A DNA stretch of 17,325 bases from Gammaproteobacteria bacterium (GCA_019634245.1 JAHQVR010000179.1:1-17325); one strand, 5' to 3'. Shown: positions 1-7,490, counted from the first letter of the stretch. The notes: generated from the letters alone by a model not told the origin. A program made the numbers and translations.

Positions 1-375
1 ACACAAGGGGTGCTGTGGACAGGTATTCAAGTGATTCTTCTCAAACGTTGGGCTGAAGGTAAAGAGAAGGTGGACTCACTATTCGACAGCATTGGCAGTT
101 TCTACGCTTTCGGCTTACCGTTTCTGTTTATCTTCTTACCGTTAGTCACTTTGTTAGAACCGCTGCTGCCACTGGCCTTGGCGGTGACGTTGATCTTAAC
201 GGCTTTCGCATGTGCCACCCTAGCGCTCTCACTGGTCGACGATGCAACAGAGCGCGGCGCGATGGTCATCACAGCCATGGCATTCAGTGTGTTCGAGCCT
301 TGGTTGGGTTTATTGGTAGGCTTGATTGCCGTCGCGGCACTGTGTGGTCCAAGCGTGTTTAAGCCAAAGAGCTAA
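1..375 (+). CDS. multi-pass membrane protein, C-terminal part
   Basis: The reading frame is open from the first base of the window to a TAA at 373-375, so the gene begins upstream and only about 124 C-terminal residues are visible. A GTG at position 10 lies in frame but need not be the start. The visible part is strongly hydrophobic, with about four membrane segments (two around FGLPFLFIFLPL and LALAVTLILTAF, two near the end around VITAMAFSVFEPWLGLLVG and LIAVAALCG). Short charged loops separate them (KRWAEGKEK, DDATERG), and the protein ends in a short basic tail (FKPKS). I do not recognise the family and see no catalytic motif. It probably sits in the inner membrane. The next gene starts 37 bases after its stop on the same strand, so cotranscription is possible but unproven. 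Confidence 0.6.
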   Translation, partial: TQGVLWTGIQVILLKRWAEGKEKVDSLFDSIGSFYAFGLPFLFIFLPLVTLLEPLLPLALAVTLILTAFACATLALSLVDDATERGAMVITAMAFSVFEPWLGLLVGLIAVAALCGPSVFKPKS

Positions 376-412
376 ACCGTTGGTTGACCTGATTGCTAGT
401 AACTTGGTTGCA

Positions 413-1903
413 ATGGTTTTTATCTGCGTCAACGTTAGCGTCCAGCGGCTCCTTGTCTTCTTGGTGGTTCTATCGCTTAGCCCACAAGCGATGGCGCAAA
501 CCTTCTATGTAGCGCCTAACGGAAACGATCAGGCTGCCGGTGGTAGTGCGCAAAATCCTTGGGCAACGATTACATTCGCGCTTGATCAAGTATCAGATGG
601 CGCAGAAATACTAGTAGCACCGGGCACCTATCTTGGGCGGGTTCGGCTCGATCGTTCGTTTTCAATCCCTGTCACAATAAGGTCTGAAACGCCGTATCAA
701 GCACGACTGCAGAGAGATGGCGGCTCGGTAGTGACCTGTTTCGCTTGCGCCGGAATAATCCTCGAGGGTTTTGATATTTCCCATGCGCCGAACAATACCG
801 GTGCTTTAGTGATCCAAATACAGGGCAATACTACCACCAATGTTGTGGTGCGTAATAACGTGATTCACGACAGTACCAATAACGACCTGCTGAAAATAAA
901 TAATGGTGCGCAAAATGTGTTGGTGGAGGGCAATCTATTTTACACCCAGGCTGGCACCGATGAGCATATTGATATCAACAGTACGATCGGGGTGGTAGTG
1001 CAGGACAACGTATTTTTTAACACCGAAGCACAAAGTGCCACGAGCTCTTATATTGTAATCAAAGACAGTAATGGCGGCAGCGACGGAATTGTAGGCACTA
1101 AAGATACAACTGTTAGACGCAATGTGTTTTTAAACTGGCAAGGCAGTTCAGGGCAAGGTTTTTTGAGGGTTGGAGAAGACAATACGAGTAATTTTGAGGC
1201 CGACGGTGTATTGGCTGAAAATAATTTGATGATCGGTAATTCACGCACCCTGATGCGCAGCTCGTTTACCGTGCAAGGTTCGCGCAATATCAATTTTCGC
1301 CACAATACTGTAGTCGGCGATCTTCCTTCCCGAGCCTTTGCTGCTCGCCTCCTGCGTGGCACTAACAATCAAGCCAACCAGCAAATCACTTTTAGCAATA
1401 ACATTTGGTCGGATCCCGATGGATCCATGGGGCTGGAAGGCTTTCTAGGCTCTGACGTGTTTGAGGCCTTATCAGGATCCACGTCATCAGTGGAACTCGA
1501 CTGCAATCTCTACTTTAATGGGGGCAATGCGATCCCCGCTGACACTTCGCAGGAGGTGAGGTTTGAGCAAGATTCCTGCTCGAACATGACTGACCCTGGC
1601 TTACCAGCACAGACAAACGTGCAGCTGCCGATTTTAACTGGCAACGGGTTTGCTGATGGCAGCGCAACGATTCGAGAAGTATTTATGAGCCTTGTAAATC
1701 AATTCGGCATACCGAATTCGACGAGCGTGGTAATCGATGCTGCCGGTTCAAACAATTCACCGATGGACGATATCACCGGTGCAGCGCGCGATGCACGCGC
1801 CGATATCGGCGCCTTTGAAGTATTAAACGGCGGCACGCCGAATACGCCGGGAAGTGAGGCCAGTCTCTTGCCAGCATGGCTGTTATTGCTACTGGATGAA
1901 TAA
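413..1903 (+). CDS. secreted parallel beta-helix (PbH1) protein
   Basis: A 496-residue protein starting at ATG 413. The open frame extends upstream to a TTG at 326, but that would overlap the previous gene, and ATG 413 directly begins a good signal peptide (hydrophobic LLVFLVVLSL, probable cleavage after AMA at residue 28). The mature N-terminus (FYVAPNGNDQAAGGSAQNPWATI) matches the opening of DUF1565-type right-handed beta-helix proteins. Residues about 60 to 350 then carry repeated short strands with N-rich turns (VVRNNVIHDS, VLVEGNLFY, VVVQDNVFF), typical of PbH1 coils found in polysaccharide lyases and surface carbohydrate-binding proteins. An ARADIGAFE-like segment near the end is the usual closing motif of such proteins. 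The extreme C-terminus is a short hydrophobic stretch (LLPAWLLLLL) ending in Asp-Glu after a Gly/Pro/Thr linker. The substrate is unknown; an extracellular or surface role is inferred. Confidence 0.85.
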   Translation: MVFICVNVSVQRLLVFLVVLSLSPQAMAQTFYVAPNGNDQAAGGSAQNPWATITFALDQVSDGAEILVAPGTYLGRVRLDRSFSIPVTIRSETPYQARLQRDGGSVVTCFACAGIILEGFDISHAPNNTGALVIQIQGNTTTNVVVRNNVIHDSTNNDLLKINNGAQNVLVEGNLFYTQAGTDEHIDINSTIGVVVQDNVFFNTEAQSATSSYIVIKDSNGGSDGIVGTKDTTVRRNVFLNWQGSSGQGFLRVGEDNTSNFEADGVLAENNLMIGNSRTLMRSSFTVQGSRNINFRHNTVVGDLPSRAFAARLLRGTNNQANQQITFSNNIWSDPDGSMGLEGFLGSDVFEALSGSTSSVELDCNLYFNGGNAIPADTSQEVRFEQDSCSNMTDPGLPAQTNVQLPILTGNGFADGSATIREVFMSLVNQFGIPNSTSVVIDAAGSNNSPMDDITGAARDARADIGAFEVLNGGTPNTPGSEASLLPAWLLLLLDE

Positions 1904-1951
1904 TTGAGCGTCGGCAACCTGTGCTATCTACAAACTAACTATCACCTTCTT

Positions 1952-2341
1952 ATGTCAAAAATAACTGTTCCTAGCGTTACCAGTGATGGCAATAATCCAT
2001 CTTACTTTTCTGAAAAGGTTATCGAACTTGAAGGTACGCCAGAACGCATGTTGTCTGCGCAACAACAGGCGGAGAACTTTCGTCTGAGGACCAGTGAACC
2101 CGGCTATTTCTCCGATTGGCACACCGCAGGTGACCCAACGTTGCTCGTTGTCTTAAGTGGCGTAGTTGAAATCGAACTCCGCGATTCAAGTAAAAAAGTA
2201 TTTAGTAAAGGGCATATGTTTGTCGCAGAAGATTACATGGATGAAGAAACTGTTACAGACGAACAGCATGGGCATCGCGCACGCGTGCTTGGGTTCGAAC
2301 CCTTGCATGTATTGCATCTAAAACTCTCAGTGAGAACTTGA
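1952..2341 (+). CDS. small cupin-domain protein
   Basis: A 129-residue single-domain cupin. The frame also has a TTG at 1904, but ATG 1952 gives the more natural N-terminus (MSKITVPSV). The cupin core is clear: a first motif around D55-W-H57-T-A-G-D-P, a central strand LLVVLSGVVEIELRD, a turn with K-G-H before FVAED, and a second motif with H106-G-H108. In metal-binding cupins these histidines ligate a divalent metal; here H57, H106 and H108 are the candidates. Family members include sugar isomerases, dioxygenases and sensors, and this short form has no assigned reaction. No signal peptide is visible, so it is probably cytoplasmic. It lies 48 bases after the beta-helix gene on the same strand without a strong ribosome binding site. 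Confidence 0.75.
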   Translation: MSKITVPSVTSDGNNPSYFSEKVIELEGTPERMLSAQQQAENFRLRTSEPGYFSDWHTAGDPTLLVVLSGVVEIELRDSSKKVFSKGHMFVAEDYMDEETVTDEQHGHRARVLGFEPLHVLHLKLSVRT

Positions 2342-2436
2342 ATCGGTCAGAAGATTGGTTGCATTTTGATCAGCGATTAGTGAGCATAGGCCTATTATCG
2401 ATTGAATCGTGAAACCAGTTTGGAGGTTTTTAAACG

Positions 2437-2940
2437 GTGATCAAATTACTTATGCCGCTTTTGCTCTGTGTATCTCTGCCTGCGTTGGCGGCCAACGATC
2501 TACTGCAGAAGCAGGGCAGAACCGATGAGATAAAGGATGAAAATGCCGCGGCAGAGACAACCAAGCCGTTGATCTTTAAGAACGAGTTGGAATTTGAAAA
2601 CAAGTTTGATCAACAACAGGAGCTTGGGGAGAAACTTGCTTGCGAGGCCGGCCTAACGCTCGATTACTCACAGCGTGAGACGTATTTAGAAGTTGAAGCA
2701 TTATTGAGCAACTATACCTGTGCGAGTTCTCTAGGGAGCTACCAGATTGTTGTGGACTACCTAGACCTCAACGGCGAAGAGGCGATCTTCGAATCACAAG
2801 AAAAGTGGCAAAAGAACTCTAATGACGATTTTCGAAGCACGCATAAATATCCCTTTGATTTTGACGCCGAGATCAGAAAAGTTCGTGGAGTATTGAGCCC
2901 CAATGATGCCTGCTGGTGCTTACCTGAAGAGGGCGAGTGA
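2437..2940 (+). CDS. secreted protein of unknown function, 167 aa
   Basis: A 167-residue protein using a GTG start. The start is supported by a GGAGG ribosome binding site at 2422-2426, ten bases upstream, and by an immediate signal peptide (LLMPLLLCVSLPALA, probable cleavage after residue 18). The mature part is acidic and mostly hydrophilic. It contains one Cys in LACEAG, one in NYTCASS and a C-W-C pair near the C-terminus (DACWCLPEEGE), which could form disulfides in the periplasm. I do not recognise the family. The gene stands 95 bases after the cupin gene and converges on the serine hydrolase gene, with 55 bases between the stop codons. Confidence 0.7.
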   Translation: MIKLLMPLLLCVSLPALAANDLLQKQGRTDEIKDENAAAETTKPLIFKNELEFENKFDQQQELGEKLACEAGLTLDYSQRETYLEVEALLSNYTCASSLGSYQIVVDYLDLNGEEAIFESQEKWQKNSNDDFRSTHKYPFDFDAEIRKVRGVLSPNDACWCLPEEGE

Positions 2941-2995
2941 TGGGTATCTATGCCTTGATTTGATAGCCAACAAAGCGAAGCAATCTATCTCACCC

Positions 2996-4090
2996 TCAAG
3001 GAAGATCTTCGCTCATCGCCGGCAATATATATTTCTCCATGATCTCATTCACCTGGCTGTGTCCGTATGGTTGTCCGTACGCACTAGCAGTGATTGAGAC
3101 AACTAACGGCACCGTTTCAAAGACAAATATCTTATTGCCGCCGTTGCCGCTCGCGTAGCTCGTGGGGTATTTCGTATCATTCACGCTGTAAGTGGTTTTC
3201 CACCAAAGATAGCCGTAATCGTTATTATCTACCGTAGTCATAGCGAAGTTTTGAAAAGACTCGGCGACAAAATCTTTAGGCAATATCTGTTGTCCTTCCC
3301 AAACGCCGTCATTTTTATAAAGCTGCCCAAATTTAGCAAAGTCGCGCGCGCTGAGCTGTAGCCCTCCAGCGGTGTTGGCCACGTTTTGCGGCGTGTACTG
3401 CCATTGTAGGTTTTCAATTCCCAGTGCGTCGAAGAGTGTTTTCTGTGCATAAGCCTCGAGCCCACCCGGTAATACCTTGTGCAGAATGTCGCCAATTACC
3501 ACGACGCCGGCGGTGAAGTAATACCACTTATCGCCGGGCGCGCGATCAGCAGCCATCGGTAGGTCTAAGGTCCACTTCACCCAGTCATCTTGTGGGTACA
3601 TATTCTCTTCGTTGCCAATGGAACTGGCGATAAAATCAAAGCCTTCAAAACCCGACGTCATTGTGAGCAACTGTTGGATGGTCACCGACGCCTTGCTTTG
3701 ATCGAAGTTCTTATATTCTTTCAGGTTATAAAATTCTCCCAAAGTTTGATCCACGCCTTTTAAATAACCATCGCGAATGGCAATACCGACCATCGCCGAA
3801 GCAAAGGTTTTGCCTACCGACCTCGGATTATGTAAGGACGACCTGCTGCTGCCGTGGTAATAACGTTCAAGCAGCAGCTCTCCGTCTTTCAGTACCACGA
3901 TACCGTTAATGTCTTTATAGGTTTCATCCGCGATTCTTGTTTCCAGTTCCGTAATCAAACCTGTGTCATCATTGTCTAAAGGCGGGTTTGTCTCCGCTTC
4001 AACGCAGCCAACTAATATGCAGCAAGCCAGCATGCAGCATAGGAACTGAAGACCTAAAGCTTGCGGTGTCTGTGGTAGCGAAGTATTCAT
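2996..4090 (-). CDS. lipoprotein serine hydrolase (class C beta-lactamase-like)
   Basis: A 364-residue protein with a lipoprotein signal: a hydrophobic N-terminus and lipobox L26-V-G-C29, so it is probably lipid-anchored to an inner or outer membrane. The body belongs to the beta-lactamase/transpeptidase-like serine hydrolase family. The catalytic S-x-x-K is S91-V-G-K94, followed by the usual hydrophobic helix and the LLTMTSGFEGFD segment. The second family motif (YxN) appears only as W189-Y-Y-F-T-A-G, and the KTG-equivalent is the glycine-rich GNGGNK near residue 320, as in many esterase or peptidase members that are not beta-lactamases. Likely substrates are esters or peptides; antibiotic hydrolysis should not be assumed. 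It lies 35 bases downstream of a fatty acid hydroxylase-type gene on the same strand, which suggests one operon and possibly an acyl-ester substrate. The family call is firm; the substrate is unknown. Confidence 0.88.
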   Translation of the reverse strand: MNTSLPQTPQALGLQFLCCMLACCILVGCVEAETNPPLDNDDTGLITELETRIADETYKDINGIVVLKDGELLLERYYHGSSRSSLHNPRSVGKTFASAMVGIAIRDGYLKGVDQTLGEFYNLKEYKNFDQSKASVTIQQLLTMTSGFEGFDFIASSIGNEENMYPQDDWVKWTLDLPMAADRAPGDKWYYFTAGVVVIGDILHKVLPGGLEAYAQKTLFDALGIENLQWQYTPQNVANTAGGLQLSARDFAKFGQLYKNDGVWEGQQILPKDFVAESFQNFAMTTVDNNDYGYLWWKTTYSVNDTKYPTSYASGNGGNKIFVFETVPLVVSITASAYGQPYGHSQVNEIMEKYILPAMSEDLP

Positions 4091-4125
4091 TCCAGGGCAT
4101 TAATGGTTTGTGAGGTCGAAGCTTC

Positions 4126-5121
4126 TTATCGTGAGGCTAGCATCTTTCGGCGTTGTCGAATCTTTTCGTCACCGGCGGCAGTGCCGTCATGGTAAGTGCT
4201 AAACAGTCTGTCCCAAGGGCCGGCCATGGTGCCGTAATTGCAATCGTAAAAGCGGTGATGAAGTTGGTGGTAGAAATCACCCAAACGAAATTTGGTTTTG
4301 CCGTTTATAACTAAATTCTCAAAACCAACATGCGTGGTAATTGCCGTGATCACCTGCAGCTGCATCAAAAATAGTGCATGAATTGGATGCGACGGAATTA
4401 GCAATAACACCAGAACAGCTGTGAACCAAACCAAGTTTTCGATAGGGTGCACGGCGGCACCCGACCATGGCCCAACGTTGATATTTTTATGGTGCCAATG
4501 ATGCCCAAGCTTGTACAGTATTGGGATATGAAATGCACGGTGCTGCCAATAAAAGTGCAAGCCTGTCCAACCCGGGATCAGAAATATTAGCAAGCAAAAC
4601 CAAATGGGTGATTGTTCGAAGGTGAGGGCATCGTTGAATTGGTTTGCATAGGCCCACATCATCACCGCTTCATAGGCGCTTAAGATGGTCACCGTACCGA
4701 GCAAAGTCCAAAACATATTGTCCCAGACCTGATTGTTAAAGTGAAAGACCTTGGAATGTACTCTAGGTGGCTTGGCTTCATATTTCTCAAGCGTTGATTG
4801 CTTGCCAAAAGTGTAGAAGTACAGATGCAATCCACCTGCAACAGTCAATAGCGTTAGAAAATTGCGCGCCCATATTTGCGCAAGCCAATCAAATGCAAAC
4901 TCTCTGCAGCGCGATAATTCCGGTGACAAATATGCCCAGATAAATACCGAAAACCCCAACACGTAAATACGCACATCGTTGAAGCTCCAAGACTTCAAGA
5001 CATGCATGCCGATCTTAGTCAAATTGGGCGGCCACGCATAATACGGCGAAACCTGAGTGCTCAGATCTGGTTGGAAGTGCCACCGCTTAGGCGATTTGGT
5101 TTCGCTACTAGTGCTCGTCAT
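4126..5121 (-). CDS. fatty acid hydroxylase / sterol desaturase family membrane protein
   Basis: A 331-residue integral membrane enzyme with the histidine clusters that bind the di-iron centre in this superfamily: H189 and H194-R-x2-H198 (the HRAFH segment), H207/H208-W-H210-H211, and H285-Q-L-H288-H289. H225 and H264 are additional conserved-looking histidines. Hydrophobic segments lie around residues 50-65, 85-103, 135-157, 172-190 and 230-260. Family members hydroxylate or desaturate lipids, sterols or carotenoids with O2; the substrate here cannot be told. The N-terminal 110 residues add extra hydrophobic segments before the core, making it longer than the second copy in this window. ATG at 5121 is the start. 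The serine hydrolase follows 35 bases downstream, so a two-gene operon is likely. Confidence 0.9.
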   Translation of the reverse strand: MTSTSSETKSPKRWHFQPDLSTQVSPYYAWPPNLTKIGMHVLKSWSFNDVRIYVLGFSVFIWAYLSPELSRCREFAFDWLAQIWARNFLTLLTVAGGLHLYFYTFGKQSTLEKYEAKPPRVHSKVFHFNNQVWDNMFWTLLGTVTILSAYEAVMMWAYANQFNDALTFEQSPIWFCLLIFLIPGWTGLHFYWQHRAFHIPILYKLGHHWHHKNINVGPWSGAAVHPIENLVWFTAVLVLLLIPSHPIHALFLMQLQVITAITTHVGFENLVINGKTKFRLGDFYHQLHHRFYDCNYGTMAGPWDRLFSTYHDGTAAGDEKIRQRRKMLASR

Positions 5122-5245
5122 TGCTAAAGAAGCTGAATTGCTCTTACCGTCTTATTCAAAAAAGCTCGCTATTATCTTCGCGACTTATGTATCCACTTGC
5201 AACGTTAAAGTTTGTGGATTGCCCTTCGTGTTGCTGTGATTTCAT

Positions 5246-5284
5246 TTGATCCTGTTTTTTCCATACATATGATGTATGTATGAT
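5246..5284 (+). promoter_or_regulatory. brnTA promoter/operator candidate with perfect 7-bp inverted repeat
   Basis: A perfect inverted repeat, CATACAT-ATG-ATGTATG, lies at 5262-5278, immediately before the ancestral ATG of brnT. A TTGATC at 5246-5251 and a TATGAT at 5268-5273, spaced 16 bases, could serve as -35 and -10 boxes, and a second TATGAT lies at 5279-5284. BrnA antitoxins have a ribbon-helix-helix DNA-binding domain and are known to repress their own operon, so this palindrome is the obvious candidate operator. Binding is inferred. Confidence 0.45.
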
Positions 5285-5567
5285 TTAATTTGAGTGGAAC
5301 TCTGCTAGGGAAACATCAAATCAAAGGAAACATAAGGTTTCGTTTGATGAAGCACAGTCCGTGTTCTTCGATGAATATGCTCTGCAATTCTATGACCCTG
5401 AGCATTCTATTGATGAAGAGAGATTTTTCATGCTAGGGAAAAGTATAAGATCTAGAGTATTGGTCGTCGTGCACTGCGAGAGAGAGGGTGGTGAGATCAT
5501 CCGAATTATTTCTGCCAAGAAGGCGACTGCCCAAGAACGTGAATTTTACCAAGGGCCATCGACATGA
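5280..5567 (+). pseudogene. brnT: BrnT-type ribonuclease toxin, interrupted by a stop at codon 3
   Basis: Read from ATG 5280, the frame is M-I-stop (TAA 5286-5288) and then continues without further stops to TGA 5565-5567. The continuation is a complete BrnT: FEW at the start, the NQRKH and VSFDEAQSVF helix, the DPEHS turn, VLVVVHCER, and the family signature IIRIISAKKAT. With the TAA read as a sense codon the product would be 95 residues, the usual BrnT length. Between the TAA and GTG 5361 there is no in-frame ATG, GTG or TTG. The only alternative, GTG 5361 (68 residues), would lose the first strand and helix and has no ribosome binding site. The toxin is therefore probably silent, unless translation starts at a non-standard codon or the TAA is a sequencing error. 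It overlaps brnA by four bases (ATGA), the normal arrangement. Confidence 0.82.
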
Positions 5568-5779
5568 AAAAAGAATATGAATTTTCGAAAATGAAATCGC
5601 GGAAGAATCCCTACATTTCAAAATTAAAGAGGCAGGTCACAATTCGTATGTCTGATGATGTGATTACTTATTTTAAAGACATGTCTGAAGACACTGGTAT
5701 TGCCTACCAAAGTCTTATTAATTTGTACCTTAAAGACTGTGTGGCAAATGGCCGAAAGCCTGATTTGTCTTGGAGATAG
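5564..5779 (+). CDS. brnA: BrnA-type antitoxin
   Basis: A 71-residue protein. The N-terminal part (KKEYEFSKMKSRKNPY) is the toxin-wrapping segment typical of BrnA. The C-terminal part (KRQVTIRMSDDVITYFKDMSEDTGIAYQSLINLYLKDC) is the ribbon-helix-helix that dimerises and binds DNA. The family neutralises the BrnT ribonuclease by direct binding and represses the operon. The start overlaps the brnT stop as ATGA, indicating translational coupling. The reading frame is intact, in contrast to brnT. With no functional toxin upstream, it may be a relic, may act only as a repressor, or may protect against related toxins; these are inferences. Confidence 0.9.
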   Translation: MKKEYEFSKMKSRKNPYISKLKRQVTIRMSDDVITYFKDMSEDTGIAYQSLINLYLKDCVANGRKPDLSWR

Positions 5780-5884
5780 TGTTCGGTAACAAGGTCAAAT
5801 ATTGCCACTGCCAGCTCACTCAGACGCGCATGAATGCGCGCCATTGTTCACGGCGTAAGAATTCCTTTCTCGGCGATGCAGAGA

Positions 5885-6457
5885 TTATTCCTTCTGCGCT
5901 TCCGAGCAATCTGATTTTTTGCTTTTTAACTCGTCAATGCGATCCACCATTTCTCGGATTCGCTGTGTGTTCACGTAGGTTGAAGTGATTAGAATCGCGC
6001 GCGAACTTTGGACGGGCACAAAATGATCAGTCGGAGCAAGCAAGGGCCTCAGCATGGCTAAGAGTTCGTCGCCACAATAATTTTTCATCGAAATAATATC
6101 CGTGACCGTTTCGCTCGGAGAATAGCTCTTACCATCGGTCACAAGTGGAATCGCTTGTGCTTTGATTTCGTTGGCTGGCACTACCATCAATAGTTCTCCA
6201 ACTCGATAGGTCGCCATATTGTAAACATCTAGAACAGTGAGCAATTCTTCAAAAGATAAATTCCTGATGTCTTTGCCAAATACTCGTGCTCGGCCTTTCA
6301 CGCGGGGGTCCACCACAACCTTCTCGCCCGAGTTCACAGAGTACGAAAAAATCATTTCCTCGAGCGTTAATTCGGGGCCGGCTGAGGCGGCCGGCGATTG
6401 TGCTTGAGTAGTGAATGTAAGGCCGATTAAGGTTGCTAGTAAGAGAAGTTGTTTCAT
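5885..6457 (-). CDS. stand-alone secretin N0/N1-domain-like periplasmic protein
   Basis: A 190-residue protein with a signal peptide (LLLLATLIGLTFTTQA, probable cleavage after residue 19). Residues about 30-100 resemble the N0 domain of GspD-type secretins: a helix, then VVVDPRVKGRARVF, then a helix with LSFEELLTVLDVY, then YRVGELLMVVPANE. Residues about 115-180 resemble an N1-type KH-like domain: an IISMKNYCGDELLAMLRPLL strand-helix, then SRAILITSTYVNTQRIREMVDRID. Full secretins are around 600 residues with a membrane-embedded C-terminal ring, and that part is absent. The frame closes cleanly with a charged tail, so it does not look truncated by frameshift, and no other secretion genes are nearby. 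It may interact with a type II secretion or pilus secretin encoded elsewhere. The domain match is by motif recognition and the function is inferred. Confidence 0.7.
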   Translation of the reverse strand: MKQLLLLATLIGLTFTTQAQSPAASAGPELTLEEMIFSYSVNSGEKVVVDPRVKGRARVFGKDIRNLSFEELLTVLDVYNMATYRVGELLMVVPANEIKAQAIPLVTDGKSYSPSETVTDIISMKNYCGDELLAMLRPLLAPTDHFVPVQSSRAILITSTYVNTQRIREMVDRIDELKSKKSDCSEAQKE

Positions 6458-6491
6458 TTTTTTTGTTCACCCGATGCTCAATTAATTCTAC

Positions 6492-6533
6492 TTAAAAACC
6501 TAACGCCCCCACATGCATCGCATTAAAAACCTA
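6492..6533. repeat. 11-bp direct repeat in divergent promoter region
   Basis: TTAAAAACCTA occurs at 6492-6502 and again at 6523-6533, with start points 31 bases apart, about three DNA turns. Both copies lie in the 197-base region between the divergent N0/N1-like gene and the short-chain reductase gene. The spacing places both copies on the same DNA face, as expected for paired regulator sites. No regulator is identified. Confidence 0.4.
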
Positions 6534-6654
6534 CCAAAGAGTAATACGCTGGCCATAAAACTAGGGTTTCGATGCGCTAGAAATGCAAAGGCTGTGAAAG
6601 TTGTGCTACCTACGTTATTCTCGCTAGCCCATTTTTAACAACCAAACTTTGCTC

Positions 6655-7443
6655 ATGGATACGTCAAAACTTTTTTCTCTCGAAGGTAAAACCGCACTCG
6701 TTACCGGTGGTTCACGTGGCATCGGCAAGATGATCGCAGAAGGGTTTCTTGCCCAGGGCGCAACGGTTTACATCTCATCGCGCAAAGCCGATGTATGTAA
6801 CGCTGTCGCGGAAGAACTTGGCCCAAAGTGCTTCTCCTTGCCACAAGATGTCAGTTCGGTTGAAGGGTGTCAGAACTTGGCAGCCGCATACACCGAAGCG
6901 GAGTCGAAGCTAGATATACTTGTAAATAATGCCGGTGCGGCCTGGGGTATGCCATTTGAGGATTTCTCCGAGCATGGTTGGGATCGAGTCATGGATCTAA
7001 ATGTGAAATCTCCGTTCTTCTTATTGCAGGCGTTGCACAAATCTCTTGCAGCGGCTGGTCAGGCTGATCGACCAGCGAAGGTTATCAACATTACTTCCAT
7101 TGATGGCTTGCGCTTAAACCCGTGGGACACCTACAGCTATCATGCATCGAAATCGGCGCTTATCTATTTAACCAAAAGACTCGCTGCCCGCCTGGTGGGC
7201 GAGCACATCAATGTCACATCGATTGCGCCAGGAGCATTCGCATCAGAAATGAACCGCGCAGCTAGAGATCACGCCGACGAAGTCGCAGCCTCAATTCCTA
7301 GCGGGCGTATTGGTGTGGCGGAAGACATGGCAGGTGCGGCCATTTACCTCGCCAGTAGAGCGGGTGACTATGTGGTAGGTGATACCATCACCGTGGATGG
7401 TGGCATCGTGCATGCCGCGGTTGGACAGAGCATTGATGCTTAA
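6655..7443 (+). CDS. short-chain dehydrogenase/reductase, RhlG-like
   Basis: A 262-residue classical SDR. I chose ATG 6655 over the in-frame TTG 6649 because the protein then begins MDTSKLFSLEGKTALVTGG, as in relatives. The nucleotide-binding motif is T17-G-G-S-R-G-I-G24, the structural motif is N91-N-A-G94, and the catalytic residues are N116, S148, Y162 and K166. SSRKAD after the second strand (R43) suggests NADPH preference. The overall pattern (FSLEGKTALVTGGSRGIGKMIAEGF, NITSIDGLR) resembles RhlG-type beta-ketoacyl reductases rather than FabG, but the substrate is not proven. A hairpin follows directly after the stop. It is the only plus-strand gene in this block and is flanked by lipid-hydroxylase genes, so a role in lipid or acyl metabolism is plausible. 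Confidence 0.88.
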   Translation: MDTSKLFSLEGKTALVTGGSRGIGKMIAEGFLAQGATVYISSRKADVCNAVAEELGPKCFSLPQDVSSVEGCQNLAAAYTEAESKLDILVNNAGAAWGMPFEDFSEHGWDRVMDLNVKSPFFLLQALHKSLAAAGQADRPAKVINITSIDGLRLNPWDTYSYHASKSALIYLTKRLAARLVGEHINVTSIAPGAFASEMNRAARDHADEVAASIPSGRIGVAEDMAGAAIYLASRAGDYVVGDTITVDGGIVHAAVGQSIDA

Positions 7444-7449
7444 AGGAGT

Positions 7450-7490
7450 AGGGCTGGTGTTAGACAACCGGCCCTGCATCGTTTTTATTT
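7450..7490 (+). terminator. probable rho-independent terminator after the SDR gene
   Basis: The stem AGGGCTGGT (7450-7458) pairs with ACCGGCCCT (7467-7475) through nine base pairs, one of them a G-T wobble, around an eight-base loop. A T-rich run (TTTTTATTTATT) starts at 7482, about six bases after the stem, which is slightly far. It begins seven bases after the SDR stop and overlaps the end of the convergent DUF1145-like gene. Confidence 0.6.

Noticed and set aside
326..412. Upstream TTG start for the first beta-helix protein
   Set aside because: It would overlap the preceding gene and place about 29 residues in front of a complete signal peptide.
2903..3097. 64-residue plus-strand open frame overlapping the end of the 167-aa secreted protein and the serine hydrolase
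   Set aside because: It overlaps two well-supported genes on both sides, has no ribosome binding site and no family features.
5361..5567. BrnT called as a 68-residue protein from GTG 5361
   Set aside because: It lacks the family's first strand and helix, which are encoded in frame upstream, and has no ribosome binding site. The longer frame with a nonsense codon explains the sequence better.
5825..5840. Perfect hairpin CGCGCAT-GA-ATGCGCG between the convergent brnA and secretin-like genes, considered as a terminator
   Set aside because: No T-run follows on either strand and the loop is only two to four bases. It may be structural, but it is not supported as a rho-independent terminator.
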